The position numbers and the translations under genes were made by a program. 64,000 bases of DNA from Hymenobacter armeniacus (lineage in GTDB: Bacteria > Bacteroidota > Bacteroidia > Cytophagales > Hymenobacteraceae), in NCBI RefSeq assembly GCF_014699055.1, contig NZ_JACXAC010000001.1, positions 868,001-932,000 on the forward strand, given 5' to 3'. The notes beneath the pieces are model-generated. The model saw only the letters and a list, made by a program, of their open reading frames with translations, searched no databases and was not told where the DNA came from. Shown in pieces: positions 44,930-54,013 of this stretch (its first letter is position 1; each line of letters opens with the position of its first letter).

Positions 44930-44964
44930 AAAGGCCCGCCGAAAATTTCGGCGGGCCTTTTTTT
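44930..44964 (+). terminator. Intrinsic terminator after the DUF349 gene
   Basis: AAAGGCCCGCCGAAA paired with TTTCGGCGGGCCTTT, a near-perfect 15-base stem followed by T-rich sequence. Confidence 0.9.
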
Positions 44965-45008
44965 GGGAAATAGTCGGGTTTTGGCTGGCATAAGTGTGGC
45001 ACCCGGCG

Positions 45009-45016
45009 TACTTTTG
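45009..45016 (+). promoter_or_regulatory. TAnnTTTG -7 box for tRNA-Thr
   Basis: TACTTTTG 12 bases before the mature 5' end of the tRNA, with a TTTTG some 25 bases further upstream. Confidence 0.65.
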
Positions 45017-45028
45017 TGCCACCAAACA

Positions 45029-45101
45029 GCCGCCTTAGCTCAGTTGGTAGAGCTTCTGACTTGTAATCAGAGGGTCGTTGGTTCGAGTCCGACAGGCGGC
45101 T
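45029..45101 (+). tRNA. tRNA-Thr (anticodon TGT)
   Basis: Full cloverleaf: acceptor GCCGCCT with AGGCGGC, D stem GCTC/GAGC, anticodon stem TCTGA/TCAGA with loop CTTGTAA (anticodon TGT, reads ACA), T stem GTTGG/CCGAC with loop TTCGAGT. Discriminator T; CCA is not encoded. 73 bases. Confidence 0.97.
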
Positions 45102-45108
45102 CACAGGT

Positions 45109-45158
45109 AAAAGCCCGGCAAACATCTTCATCTGGAAGAGCGTTTGCCGGGCTTTTTC
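45109..45158 (+). terminator. Intrinsic terminator after tRNA-Thr
   Basis: AAAAGCCCGGCAAAC and GTTTGCCGGGCTTTT, a 15-base perfect stem and T-run; also placed to end the PAP2 gene on the other strand. Confidence 0.88.
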
Positions 45159-45174
45159 GCTGCTGTGAAAGGCT

Positions 45175-45987
45175 TTATTTTGGGCGCCACGTCACGCTCA
45201 TGCCCATGCCGCCCGAGGGGCTCCAGAGGGGCATGGCGCTTACGTCGCGCCCTATGGGCTTGCGGCCCCAACGGTTGCGGTGGGAGAGGTAGGCCAGGTG
45301 GGCCGAAAGGATGCCTACACCGGCGCCGGCCACCACGTCGCTCTGCCAGTGCTTGTCGTTTATCATGCGCAGGGCGGCCACACTTGTGGCTATGGTGTAG
45401 GCGCCGATGCCGTACCACTGGCTTTTGTCGCGAAACTCGGTGTGCACGATGCTGGCCGCCAGAAACGCCTGCGCCGTGTGCCCCGACGGAAATGACAGGT
45501 TGTTGGATTGGTCGGGGCGTTCTATTGCGGTGAGGGTTTTTATCACGTACACGGTAGACAGCATGATGGCCTCGCTTTTGAGTACAATAAGCGCCAGGTT
45601 CACCCGGTCGTCGCGGGAGTCGACGCCAGCCAGCAGTACGCCCCCAATTTCGAGATAAGGCGCCCATTGCAGGTAGTCGTCGACGTGGGTGCGGTAGCTG
45701 CCAAACACGCGGCGGATGTCATTGTGGGCATCGTAGGAGCTGTAGAGGCCGTGGCCGTTGATGGTGCTCGCGCCATAGCCAATGAGCACTGCTGGCACAA
45801 TGGCCGCCCGAAAGCCCTTGCTTTTGAGGAAGGGCTTTTTGCCCTGCGAAACGCCGCCGGGGTTTTCGTACTTGTGGGTGGTGTCGGCTGGGGCCGGTTG
45901 TGGCGTTTGGGCGTTGGCTTGTTCGGGCAATGCGCCCAAGGGCAGGAAGAAAGCCACGGCCAGGAGCTTTCGGATGAGTGGGGTCAT
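45175..45987 (-). CDS. Secreted or periplasmic PAP2-family phosphatase
   Basis: 270 residues with a signal peptide ending EQANAQ. PAP2 motifs: KTLTAIERPD, then the canonical FPSGHTAQAFLAAS, and RMINDKHWQSDVVAG with the catalytic His. Unlike the integral-membrane PAP2 at 11571-12149 this one carries a cleavable signal and a longer, partly soluble N-terminal part, resembling the periplasmic LpxE-like or OMP-type PAP2 proteins of Bacteroidota. Substrate unknown, likely a lipid phosphate. Confidence 0.9.
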   Translation of the reverse strand: MTPLIRKLLAVAFFLPLGALPEQANAQTPQPAPADTTHKYENPGGVSQGKKPFLKSKGFRAAIVPAVLIGYGASTINGHGLYSSYDAHNDIRRVFGSYRTHVDDYLQWAPYLEIGGVLLAGVDSRDDRVNLALIVLKSEAIMLSTVYVIKTLTAIERPDQSNNLSFPSGHTAQAFLAASIVHTEFRDKSQWYGIGAYTIATSVAALRMINDKHWQSDVVAGAGVGILSAHLAYLSHRNRWGRKPIGRDVSAMPLWSPSGGMGMSVTWRPK

Positions 45988-46089
45988 AGCAGAGAGGGTT
46001 TCTTGGCGCGAAGTAAGCAGGCGACGGCGCTGCGGTCTGGTTTTTCGATGGGGCAGGAGCGGGGAGAAGCGCGGGCAAGGCTGTTCCAG

Positions 46090-46097
46090 TACTTTTG
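46090..46097 (+). promoter_or_regulatory. TAnnTTTG -7 box for the HD hydrolase
   Basis: TACTTTTG, 71 bases upstream of the chosen GTG start. Confidence 0.55.
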
Positions 46098-46168
46098 CCA
46101 GGCCGTCTTACGCGGCACGCGGCTTGCGCGCCGAAGCGCAGCCGCGCTTACCCTGATTGATTTTTCTA

Positions 46169-46816
46169 GTGGATTTAATTACGAAAACCGCCGCGTTCGT
46201 GGAGGAGAAATTTACCGGCGAAGGCAGTGGCCACGACTGGGCACACATTCGCCGCGTCTGGCTGATGGCGCGCCACTTGGCCCAGGAGTCGCCGGCAGCC
46301 GATGCCGAAGTCACGGAACTCGCCGCGTTGCTGCACGACATCGCCGACTGGAAATTCCACGGCGGCGACTACGAAGCCGGGCCGCGCGCCGCCCGGGAGT
46401 GGCTGCAAACCCAGGGCGCTGCCGAAGCGCTGATTGCGCGCGTCGAAACCATCATTCGGGAAGTGTCTTTCAAAGGGCTGGGAGTGGCCACGCCGGTTTC
46501 GTCGGTTGAGGCGGCGCTGGTGCAGGACGCCGACCGGCTCGATGCCATCGGCGCCGTGGGCATTGCCCGGGCGTTTGCGTACGGCGGCCACAAAGGCCGC
46601 GCCCTGCACGACCCCGCCGTGGCTCCCGTGGCGCACGACAGCTTTGCCAGCTACCAGCAAAACACCGCGCCGACGCTCAACCACTTCTATGAAAAGCTGC
46701 TGCACCTCAAAGACCGCATGCACACCGCTGCCGGCAAAGCCGTGGCGGAGCAGCGCCACGCCTACATGGAAGGCTTCGTGGCCCAATTTTTGGCCGAATG
46801 GGACGGACAAGCCTGA
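46169..46816 (+). CDS. HD-domain phosphohydrolase
   Basis: About 215 residues. Metal-binding HD pattern: HDWAHIRRVW near the N-terminus, LLHDIADWKFHGG, and DADRLDAIGAVGIARAFAYG with the last Asp, as in the YedJ/YpgQ-type metal-dependent hydrolases. There is no ATG near the start: I use the GTG giving V/M-DLITKTAAFVEEKF; a TTG four codons upstream is the alternative. These enzymes act on nucleotides in the members studied; the substrate here is open. Confidence 0.88.
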   Translation: MDLITKTAAFVEEKFTGEGSGHDWAHIRRVWLMARHLAQESPAADAEVTELAALLHDIADWKFHGGDYEAGPRAAREWLQTQGAAEALIARVETIIREVSFKGLGVATPVSSVEAALVQDADRLDAIGAVGIARAFAYGGHKGRALHDPAVAPVAHDSFASYQQNTAPTLNHFYEKLLHLKDRMHTAAGKAVAEQRHAYMEGFVAQFLAEWDGQA

Positions 46817-46866
46817 TGAGTCCGGCGCGGCCTGATTGTTCGGGGGCCGTCGCTCGCCACAACTGC

Positions 46867-46874
46867 TACCTTTG
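46867..46874 (+). promoter_or_regulatory. TAnnTTTG -7 box abutting a start codon
   Basis: TACCTTTG only four bases before the ATG of the small lipoprotein gene, so the transcript would be leaderless or nearly so. Confidence 0.6.
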
Positions 46875-46878
46875 CGCC

Positions 46879-47109
46879 ATGAAGTTGCTGCTCCGTTTGT
46901 TTTCGTCTTTGTTGCTGCTGTTGGCCGTGGGCTGCCGCACGTGCCCCATCGAGTCCTGCCACACCCGCAAGGTGCACCTGCACAGCGGCGTGAAGTACCA
47001 CGGGCAACCCTTCTGGAAGATGCAGAACCCAGCCATTGGGCAAAAAATCAAGACTTACAATCCCAAAGCCGGGAAGAACCCGCAGGACAAGAGCAAGACG
47101 TTGAAATAG
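46879..47109 (+). CDS. Small putative lipoprotein
   Basis: 76 residues. Lipoprotein signal LLLLLAVGC with Cys19, then a short basic domain beginning RTCPIESCHTRKVHLHSG and ending in Lys. Two further cysteines follow the lipid site closely. Unknown function; similar tiny lipoproteins are common in the phylum. Its own -7 box and a terminator make it a single-gene unit. Confidence 0.72.
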   Translation: MKLLLRLFSSLLLLLAVGCRTCPIESCHTRKVHLHSGVKYHGQPFWKMQNPAIGQKIKTYNPKAGKNPQDKSKTLK

Positions 47110-47125
47110 TCCTACTCAATGTCCC

Positions 47126-47162
47126 AAAAAAGGCCACAGCGCTTGTCGTTGTGGCCTTTTTG
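47126..47162 (+). terminator. Intrinsic terminator after the small lipoprotein
   Basis: AAAAAGGCCACA and TGTGGCCTTTTT with an 11-base loop. A near-consensus TATCTTCG follows and may serve gyrA. Confidence 0.85.
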
Positions 47163-47254
47163 TCGTATCTTCGCGTGCGTATAAAGAACCATTCACCCTG
47201 CGGCTAAAAAGTCCCTTTTAAGGGTATTTACTTGGTCGCCTATCAACCCCCTCA

Positions 47255-49903
47255 ATGGCGGAAGGCGAAAAAATCATTCCGATTAACATCGAAGACGAGA
47301 TGCGGGGCGCCTACATCGACTATTCGATGTCGGTTATCATCTCCCGGGCCCTGCCCGACGTGCGCGATGGCCTGAAGCCCGTGCACCGGCGCGTGCTTTA
47401 CGGCATGAGCGAGCTGGGCGTGGGCTACAACAAATCCTACAAAAAATCGGCCCGTATCGTGGGCGAGGTGCTCGGTAAGTACCACCCGCACGGCGATACT
47501 TCCGTGTACGACACCATGGTGCGCATGGCCCAGGACTGGAGCCTGCGCTACCCGCTCGTGGACGGCCAGGGCAACTTTGGCTCCGTCGACGGCGACTCGC
47601 CGGCCGCCATGCGCTACACCGAGGCCCGCCTCAAGCGCATCGCCGACGAAATGCTGGGCGACCTCGACAAAGACACCGTCGATTTCCAGCCCAACTTCGA
47701 CGACTCGCTGGAAGAGCCCAGCGTGCTGCCCGCCAAATTCCCGAACCTGCTGGTGAACGGCACTTCGGGCATTGCCGTGGGCATGGCCACCAACATGGCC
47801 CCCCACAACCTCACGGAAGTGGTGAACGGCATCATTGCCTACCTCGACAACCCGGATATCACCGTGGCCGAGCTGATGCAATACGTCACGGCGCCGGACT
47901 TCCCCACCGGTGGCATTATTTACGGTTACGAGGGCGTGAAGCAGGCGTTCGAAACCGGCCGGGGCCGCGTGGTGATGCGTGCCAAAGCCACCTTCGAAAC
48001 CACTAAAACAGGCAAAGAGCAAATCGTCGTCACCGAAATTCCCTATATGGTGAACAAGGCGTCGATGATAGAAAAAACCGCGGCGCTCATCAATGACAAA
48101 AAGATTGAGGGCATATCGGACATGCGTGACGAGTCGGACCGCGACGGCATGCGCATCGTCTACGACCTCAAACGTGACGCCATGCCCAGCGTGGTGCTGA
48201 ACAATCTGTTCAAATACACGCAATTGCAGAGCTCCTTCGGTGTCAACAACGTGTGCCTGGTAAAGGGCCGCCCTATGACGCTGAACCTGCAGCAGCTCAT
48301 CCACTACTTCGTGGAGCACCGCGCCGAAATTATCATTCGCCGCACCAAGTACGAGTTGGCCGAAGCCCAAAAGCGCGCCCACATTCTGGAAGGCCTGCTC
48401 ATTGCGCTCGACCATTTGGATGAGGTAATTGCCCTCATCCGCGGCTCGCGCGACCCAGAAGTGGCCCGCGGCCAGCTCATCGAGCGTTTCGCGCTGAGCG
48501 AAGTGCAGGCCCGCGCTATTCTCGACATGCGTCTGCAGCGTCTCACCGGCTTGGAGCGCGACAAGATTGTGGCCGAATACAACGAGCTGATGAAGCTCAT
48601 CGACTACCTGAAGTCGGTACTGGAGTCAGATGTGTTGCAGCGCGGCATCATCAAAACCGAACTGGAAGACATTCGCGAGCGGTACGGCGACGCCCGCCGC
48701 ACAGAAATCAACTACCAGGGCGGCGACTTCTCGACGGAGGACATGATTGCCGACGAATCGATGGTCATCACCATCAGCCGCGAAGGCTACATCAAGCGCA
48801 CCAACTTGGACGAGTACCGGGCCCAGGGCCGGGGAGGGGCCGGCTCGCGCGGTGCCATCTCGAAGAAGGACGACTTCACCGAGCACCTCTTCGTGGCCAC
48901 CACGCACGAGTACCTGCTGTTCTTCACCGAGCTCGGCCGCGTGTTCTGGCTGAAAGTATACGAAGTGCCGGAAGGAGGGAAGGCTACCAAGGGGCTGCCC
49001 ATTCAGAACCTCATCGAGATTCCGCGTGAAGACAAGGTTCGCTCGGTGCTCAACGTGCGCGGCCTTAAAGACCCCGATTACCTCGAAAACACTTTCCTGA
49101 TGTTCTGCACGGAGCAGGGCACCGTGAAGAAGACCCCGTTGGAAGCGTATTCGCGTCCGCGCACGGCGGGCATCAACGCCATCACCATCAACGAAGGCGA
49201 CCGGATTCTGGACGTGCAATTGCTCACGCCCAACGCGGAGGTGATTCTGGCTTCGCGGACGGGGCGCGCGGTGCGCTTCAACGAAAGCGAAGCTCGTTCC
49301 ATGGGCCGTTCGGCAGCTGGCGTGCGGGGCATTCGCCTCGAAGACGTGCCCGGCAACCGCGTGGTGGGCATGGTGTGTGTGGCCGACCCCACGCAGGAAC
49401 TGCTGGTGGTGAGCGAAAACGGCTTTGGCAAGCGCAGCCAGCTCGAAGAGTACCGCGTGACCAAGCGCGGCGGCAAGGGCGTGCGTGCCATGAAGCTTAC
49501 CGAAAAGACGGGCAACCTGGTGGCTATCAAAGACGTGAATGATGGCGACGACCTGATGATTATTAACAAATCGGGCATCACCATTCGCCTCCGTATGAGC
49601 GACTTGCGCACCATTGGTCGGGCCACTCAAGGCGTTCGTCTCATCAAGATTAGCGCCAACGACGAAATTTCTTCCGTGGCCAAAGTAGAAGCAGAAGAGA
49701 AAGACGAAGAGGCCACCAGCGCTGCCTTGCTGGTGGGTGCCGAGGGCGCAGTAGGCGCTGACGGCACGCAGGCCAGCGTTGGTGTTTTGGGCCCGGAGGC
49801 AGACGATGCCGATGAGCTGGATGACGACGAACTGGACGAGGAAGAAGACGACGATTCCGACGATTCGGATGATGATTCGGCAGAAGAAGCCGATTTGGCA
49901 TAA
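47255..49903 (+). CDS. gyrA: DNA gyrase subunit A
   Basis: 882 residues. Breakage-reunion domain with catalytic Tyr121 in AMRYTEARL; the quinolone region is [11 protein letters not shown] with Thr82, Ser83 and Asp86 at the positions of E. coli Ser83, Ala84 and Asp87. The C-terminal beta-pinwheel has the GyrA-box-like KRGGKGV in [16 protein letters not shown], which supports gyrase rather than topoisomerase IV. The tail is strongly acidic (runs of Asp/Glu), as in other gyrases. Start ATG in [16 protein letters not shown] is standard. Confidence 0.97.
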   Translation: MAEGEKIIPINIEDEMRGAYIDYSMSVIISRALPDVRDGLKPVHRRVLYGMSELGVGYNKSYKKSARIVGEVLGKYHPHGDTSVYDTMVRMAQDWSLRYPLVDGQGNFGSVDGDSPAAMRYTEARLKRIADEMLGDLDKDTVDFQPNFDDSLEEPSVLPAKFPNLLVNGTSGIAVGMATNMAPHNLTEVVNGIIAYLDNPDITVAELMQYVTAPDFPTGGIIYGYEGVKQAFETGRGRVVMRAKATFETTKTGKEQIVVTEIPYMVNKASMIEKTAALINDKKIEGISDMRDESDRDGMRIVYDLKRDAMPSVVLNNLFKYTQLQSSFGVNNVCLVKGRPMTLNLQQLIHYFVEHRAEIIIRRTKYELAEAQKRAHILEGLLIALDHLDEVIALIRGSRDPEVARGQLIERFALSEVQARAILDMRLQRLTGLERDKIVAEYNELMKLIDYLKSVLESDVLQRGIIKTELEDIRERYGDARRTEINYQGGDFSTEDMIADESMVITISREGYIKRTNLDEYRAQGRGGAGSRGAISKKDDFTEHLFVATTHEYLLFFTELGRVFWLKVYEVPEGGKATKGLPIQNLIEIPREDKVRSVLNVRGLKDPDYLENTFLMFCTEQGTVKKTPLEAYSRPRTAGINAITINEGDRILDVQLLTPNAEVILASRTGRAVRFNESEARSMGRSAAGVRGIRLEDVPGNRVVGMVCVADPTQELLVVSENGFGKRSQLEEYRVTKRGGKGVRAMKLTEKTGNLVAIKDVNDGDDLMIINKSGITIRLRMSDLRTIGRATQGVRLIKISANDEISSVAKVEAEEKDEEATSAALLVGAEGAVGADGTQASVGVLGPEADDADELDDDELDEEEDDDSDDSDDDSAEEADLA

Positions 49904-49918
49904 TTGCTGAATAGGAGC

Positions 49919-49950
49919 GAGGCGGTCCATTTGGGCCGCCTCCTTTATTT
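49919..49950 (+). terminator. Intrinsic terminator after gyrA
   Basis: GAGGCGG and CCGCCTC arms with a short loop, then CTTTATTTTT. The T-rich tail also contains TATTTTTG (49946-49953), a possible -7 box for the next gene. Confidence 0.75.
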
Positions 49951-50098
49951 TTGGCGAACTCAAGGCCAGTTCCGTTCGTTTCGGCTGCGTTGCTGGCTTA
50001 TCACTCACTTACCTTTTTCCTTTTTCCGCTCCGTTTGTGGTGGCAGCTATCATAGCACAGGCTACACCGGCACCACGAAGGGCACATTCCCAACATTT

Positions 50099-51256
50099 AT
50101 GAAGAAGACTTTTTTGACCTTCGCGATTGGTGCTTCGCTGTCGGCAGGCTTGCCGGTTGTTGTTTCCGCGCAAACTTCGGCCGTGACCAATGCGATTCTC
50201 AATCAGCGTTCCGGATTGCTCGACAAGGCTCGCGTGGAAATCGATAAAGCTATTGCGAACGAAAAAACGAGTGGCAAGGCTAAAACCTGGTACACGCGCG
50301 GTGAAATCTACCAAGGTATGCTTGAAAGCCCGATTTATGGCAAGCAGCTGCAGCCTGGCGAGGGCCTGCAAAAAGCCGTTGAATCGTATAACAAGACGAT
50401 TGAGTTGGACTCGAAGACCGGTGAGTTTGGTAAGCAGGCTGTCGCCAAGATGGACAACCTCTACGGGTTCGCCTTCAACGATGCGGTGAACAGCTACAAC
50501 GCCAAAGACTACGACAAAGCCATTGCCAGCTATAAACTAGCTTCGCAGCTCAAGCCGCAGGATACCACCGCCGTATTGTATTCAGCGTATGCCTACGAAG
50601 CCAAGCAGGACTATGCCGGAGCCAAGGCGAGCTATAACCAACTGCTCGGCATGAACTACAAGTCGGCCACCTTGTACACGCGCTTGTTGCAAATGGCCAA
50701 ACAGCAAAAGGACGATGTCGAGGCAGCCAAAGTGCTGCAGCAAGCCTTGGCAGCCTACCCGAACAACAAGACGTTCATGCTCGAGGACCTAAATCTTTCG
50801 CTTGCGTCGGGCAAGGGACCGGAAGCGTTGGATAAAATCTCGAAAGCCATTGCTGCCGACCCGTCCAATTCGAACCTGTATGCTGTGCGTGGGTCAATGT
50901 ATGACCAGCAGAAGAAGTCGGACTTAGCGCTGGCGGATTATCGCAAAGCGGTCGAGCTTGACCCCAACAACTTTGATGCTCAGTTTAACCTAGGTGTCTA
51001 CAATTATAACAAAGCTGCCGATGCGTATACCAAAGCCAGCAAGATGGACCTGAAGGCGTATCAGGTTAGTGGCAAGAAACTGGAGTCAGAAGGCAAAAAG
51101 TATTTTGAAGCTTCGGTGCCTTATTTTGAGAAGGCGTTGCAGTTACAGCCTGACGACCGCAACACTCTTGCTTCGTTGCAAAAAGTGTATTTCCGTCTTG
51201 GTCGCACTGCGGATTCTGAGCGCCTAAATGCTAAGCTTCAGTCGCTTAAAAAGTAA
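50099..51256 (+). CDS. Secreted TPR-repeat protein
   Basis: 385 residues. Signal peptide MKKTFLTFAIGASLSAGLP, cleaved near VVVSAQ. Four or more tetratricopeptide repeats follow, for example AVNSYNAKDYDKAIASYKLA and SDLALADYRKAVELDPNN and YFEKALQLQPDDRNTLASL. Periplasmic or outer-membrane-associated by signal. TPR proteins are scaffolds, so partners must be sought elsewhere. Codon use is less GC-biased than in gyrA. The start is set by the signal peptide; the upstream extension has none. Confidence 0.9.
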   Translation: MKKTFLTFAIGASLSAGLPVVVSAQTSAVTNAILNQRSGLLDKARVEIDKAIANEKTSGKAKTWYTRGEIYQGMLESPIYGKQLQPGEGLQKAVESYNKTIELDSKTGEFGKQAVAKMDNLYGFAFNDAVNSYNAKDYDKAIASYKLASQLKPQDTTAVLYSAYAYEAKQDYAGAKASYNQLLGMNYKSATLYTRLLQMAKQQKDDVEAAKVLQQALAAYPNNKTFMLEDLNLSLASGKGPEALDKISKAIAADPSNSNLYAVRGSMYDQQKKSDLALADYRKAVELDPNNFDAQFNLGVYNYNKAADAYTKASKMDLKAYQVSGKKLESEGKKYFEASVPYFEKALQLQPDDRNTLASLQKVYFRLGRTADSERLNAKLQSLKK

Positions 51257-51278
51257 ACACAAGGACTTATAGTGGGGG

Positions 51279-51309
51279 AGCCCGGCTGCGAATGCAGTCG
51301 GGCTTTTTC
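51279..51309 (+). terminator. Intrinsic terminator after the TPR gene
   Basis: AGCCCGGCTGC and GCAGTCGGGCT, a stem of about 11 bases with one mismatch, then TTTTTC. It marks the left edge of the AT-rich stretch. Confidence 0.82.
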
Positions 51310-51312
51310 ATT

Positions 51313-52221
51313 GGTTAAGTGATTGCCCGAATTTTTATGACTCATAACTTAACATAATATAAATTATAAGACAATTTTAGATTTGTTTGCTGACTTGGCT
51401 AGTGTGTAGAAAAATAAGTCAAGAGTTATTCAATGGTTATGAATTAGATGTTACTTCAGGTTTGAAAATACAACCAGATTCGCGGCTCTTTGAAACTAGT
51501 TATCTAAGTGGATGATGAGCCGACCTGCTGTCATAAGTAAGGGCTTTTGCTTCAGATTCATTTGCCGACCAAAGTTTTGAAACACAGCTACAGTATATAC
51601 ATCTATTCCTGAAGCATCATTGTGTTTTAAAAAGCCGTAACGCGCAAAGAAGGCATAAGAGATTGATTCAATTGAGTATTTTTTCCTTCAGCGGAATGCA
51701 GACGGGTTTTAAGTGGTTGGTTTCTCGTTTATGCTCCTTCACTTGCTTTTCTGCAAAGAGACTTCGTTGAGTCGTTTACAACCGGTTTCATCATGTATCG
51801 CTTAGTCCAAGCAAAGGCAAATTACAATATGATGGATGCAGTACAAAAAAGTTTAAAAAATGAAGAAATTTTATACTTATAAATACTTTTTATATAAGCC
51901 TAGATAATATGATGCCTATTGTTGTAAAGTTTATCATGCAGTAAATTAGTATCTCATGTTACAGGGCTGCAACAGATGCTCTAGAAAAACAGAAATTATA
52001 TGCTGCTAAGAAGTTTTAATGTTTTGTTACTTTAACACTTTCAGGCCGTAAATAGACAAATTTAAAGCACATAAATTAGGACCACCAGTCCTGCTAAAAT
52101 AAAGTACGACAAATCACACTCGTTAGCAATAAATAGTATATAACACTGTCCATTTTAAACTTTTTTATACTTTGAATCCTTTATATCTCATCATCAGTAA
52201 CAAGCATTAAAACAACCTCGA
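51313..52221. other. AT-rich stretch without an intact gene
   Basis: About 0.9 kb with visibly low G+C (roughly one third by eye) in a genome that is otherwise near two thirds. No frame long enough for a normal gene, no tRNA, no clear inverted terminal repeats. The left third holds a frameshifted minus-strand coding remnant. The right end has a near-consensus promoter (TATACTTTG around 52166) in front of the orphan gene. It looks like decayed or foreign DNA. Confidence 0.7.
51496..51775 (-). pseudogene. Possible frameshifted gene remnant
   Basis: On the minus strand, a protein-like frame (51775-51668; includes HKRETNHLKPVCIPLKE) ends just after a run of six A's. The next frame (51687-51496) continues from the same point for 63 codons: KYSIESISYAFFARYGFLK, then HNDASGIDVYTVAVFQNFG, to a stop. 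Dropping or adding a base in the A-run joins the two. A third short frame (AIHDETGCKRLNEVSLQK) lies just upstream in the remaining phase. I do not recognise the family. Chance open frames in AT-rich DNA cannot be excluded. Confidence 0.35.
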
Positions 52222-53211
52222 ATGCCAAAACTTATAGACTACCCCAGAACCTCTTATGCTGGCGCATGGGAACTAGCAGAAGTCGTAGACGACACCGGAG
52301 GCAAATGTGCCATAGAAACTGCAGCGAAGAAGCTCAACCGCAAGGTGAGCGGTTCATTTAAAGCCATCATTGGCTCGGCCGTGAAGTTTGGGCTCATGAC
52401 AAGCAAGCGGGAATTGCTAAGCACCACAACGCTATTTAAGCGCATAAAACATGCATACGACAAAAAAGAGGAACTCCTCTTTCATCGTGAAGCATTCCTC
52501 ACACCCCCACTGTTCACGCAACTGTGCCGAAAATTCCGCTCTCGTGAACTCCCGGTACAAATGCTTGACGTGATGCTTATCCGGGAATTCGGTGTAGAAG
52601 AAATTAACGCACAAGGGGTAGCCAAAGCGTTTGTGGAAGGATGCCGCATGGTAGGCCTTCTAGACGAACACAATATGGTAGCGGACATTGATGCTCTGGC
52701 AGCCCAACAGCCACCGCGTCGGACACTGTCGAATCCAGCCCCAGCTCCAAATTCATTTCGTTCAACAAATCGCACTGAAGAAGAGCAATCAAACGGCATC
52801 GCCAAAAGGCCGCACGCAACGGAAGATAGTTCCATCCTAACACTGCCTTTTCAACAGGAAGGCACATTGAACTCAACTCTAAGCGCTGCAGCCACTGAAC
52901 AAAACACGCACCATAGCGATGCCATCGCCAGCTTATTTGGCTTGTTACCAACGTTGCCCGAAAACGGCACTACGAACTCGACAGATAGCGACCGCCCCGC
53001 AACAACAGCCGGACCAACGGAAGATGTCGCGCCCCACATGGCCATGCCGAAAACGCCTGTTTTCACTCCAAACGCCATTGGCACCACTGAGTATCAGTTG
53101 CAAGTGAGCGGCCCTGGGGTTAATACACTACTTTCAATAGTGGAGGAAGAAGACGTAACTATTGCCATCGCCTTGCTGGAAAAAATTCGCCGTCAACTTC
53201 GCAACGCATAA
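52222..53211 (+). CDS. Orphan protein of unknown function, two-part architecture
   Basis: 329 residues, lower G+C than its neighbours. Residues 1-145 look like paired winged-helix units: WELAEVVDDTGGKCAIETAA with KLNRKVSGSFKAIIGSAVKF, then a second unit around LIREFGVEEINAQGVAKAF and EGCRMVGLLDE. Residues 165-285 are Ser/Thr/Pro-rich and disordered. The last ~35, YQLQVSGPGVNTLLSIVEEE then DVTIAIALLEKIRRQL, resemble the C-terminal tail of DUF5343-type proteins I remember, often near mobile or defence genes. No catalytic motif or signal. A regulator, adaptor or lone defence protein are all possible. Confidence 0.8.
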   Translation: MPKLIDYPRTSYAGAWELAEVVDDTGGKCAIETAAKKLNRKVSGSFKAIIGSAVKFGLMTSKRELLSTTTLFKRIKHAYDKKEELLFHREAFLTPPLFTQLCRKFRSRELPVQMLDVMLIREFGVEEINAQGVAKAFVEGCRMVGLLDEHNMVADIDALAAQQPPRRTLSNPAPAPNSFRSTNRTEEEQSNGIAKRPHATEDSSILTLPFQQEGTLNSTLSAAATEQNTHHSDAIASLFGLLPTLPENGTTNSTDSDRPATTAGPTEDVAPHMAMPKTPVFTPNAIGTTEYQLQVSGPGVNTLLSIVEEEDVTIAIALLEKIRRQLRNA

Positions 53212-53215
53212 ATAA

Positions 53216-53266
53216 AAGGGCAGCAGCCGGACCATCGTTTAACTGACGGTCTGGCTGCTGCCTTCT
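53216..53266. terminator. Bidirectional terminator between the orphan gene and the his operon
   Basis: GGCAGCAGCC..GGACC and GGTC..GGCTGCTGCC form a long imperfect stem, with A- and T-rich flanks. It would end both the orphan gene and the convergent his transcript. Confidence 0.8.
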
Positions 53267-53287
53267 TTACTGTTGGCATTTGGCAAC

Positions 53288-53974
53288 TTACTTTCCCGTC
53301 AGATGGCGGGTGCTGGGGGTGCGATGACGTTGCTGCAAAACCTCAAGCACCTCGCTGAAAGACACGCCCGTGCCAACCAGCAACACCACCAGGTGATACA
53401 ACAGGTCGGCTACTTCGCCTTTGAGCCCTTCGTGGTTACCGGCTACTGCATCAATGACGGTTTCAACGGCCTCCTCTCCTACTTTCTGGGCAATTTTGGC
53501 TATGCCTTTCTGGAAAAGCTGCACCGTGTACGAATCCGGGGTGCGTTCCGGAAAATGCTTCCGCTCGCTCACCAACCGCTCCAACTCCACGAGGAATCCG
53601 ATGGACGCTGCAGGAGCCTGCAGTTGCTGTGGCTGCTCAAAACAACTCGTTGTGCCGCGGTGGCAAGTTGGCCCAGCGGGAATTACTCGAATCAGCACCG
53701 TGTCGGCGTCGCAGTCGATATGACTGCTGACAACGGTGAGGAAGTTTCCGCTGGTTTCGCCCTTGGTCCAAAGTCGGTTTTTGGAACGGGAAAAGAAGGT
53801 TACCCGCCCATCGGCCTGCGTACGTGCCCACGCTTCTTCGTTCAGGTAGCCCAACATGAGGACCTGACCGGTGTCTGCATCTTGAATCACGGCGGGAGCC
53901 AAGCCCGTTGCAGAGTCGAAACGCAAAGAGACGGGCGCTGGCAAGTGGGTTTCCATGTTTACAGATTTGTGCAT
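53288..53974 (-). CDS. hisIE: Phosphoribosyl-AMP cyclohydrolase / phosphoribosyl-ATP pyrophosphatase
   Basis: Bifunctional enzyme for steps 2 and 3 of histidine synthesis. HisI part (about 20-110): VLMLGYLNEEAWARTQADGR, FFSRSKNRLWTKGETSGN and CDADTVLIRVIPAGPTCH with the zinc Cys residues. HisE part (about 125-215): LFQKGIAKIAQKVGEEAVET and GEVADLLYHLVVLL. 228 residues from the ATG of MHKSVNMETH; a second ATG six codons in may be used. Last gene of the operon, 39 bases after hisF. Confidence 0.96.
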   Translation of the reverse strand: MHKSVNMETHLPAPVSLRFDSATGLAPAVIQDADTGQVLMLGYLNEEAWARTQADGRVTFFSRSKNRLWTKGETSGNFLTVVSSHIDCDADTVLIRVIPAGPTCHRGTTSCFEQPQQLQAPAASIGFLVELERLVSERKHFPERTPDSYTVQLFQKGIAKIAQKVGEEAVETVIDAVAGNHEGLKGEVADLLYHLVVLLVGTGVSFSEVLEVLQQRHRTPSTRHLTGK

Positions 53975-54013
53975 AGGGATGAAAGCAAAAAAGACACTGC
54001 TACTGGTTTGCCG

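Noticed and set aside
47480-47530. Thr82-Ser83 in GyrA as quinolone resistance
   Set aside because: These positions differ naturally between phyla; Asp86 is kept. Nothing here shows an acquired change.
47252-48415. 387-codon minus-strand open frame opposite gyrA
   Set aside because: Mirror frame of gyrA; no promoter, no motif.
51313-52221. CRISPR array, insertion sequence or tRNA attachment site in the AT-rich stretch
   Set aside because: No regularly spaced repeats, no terminal inverted repeats with a transposase frame, and no tRNA fragment found on either strand.
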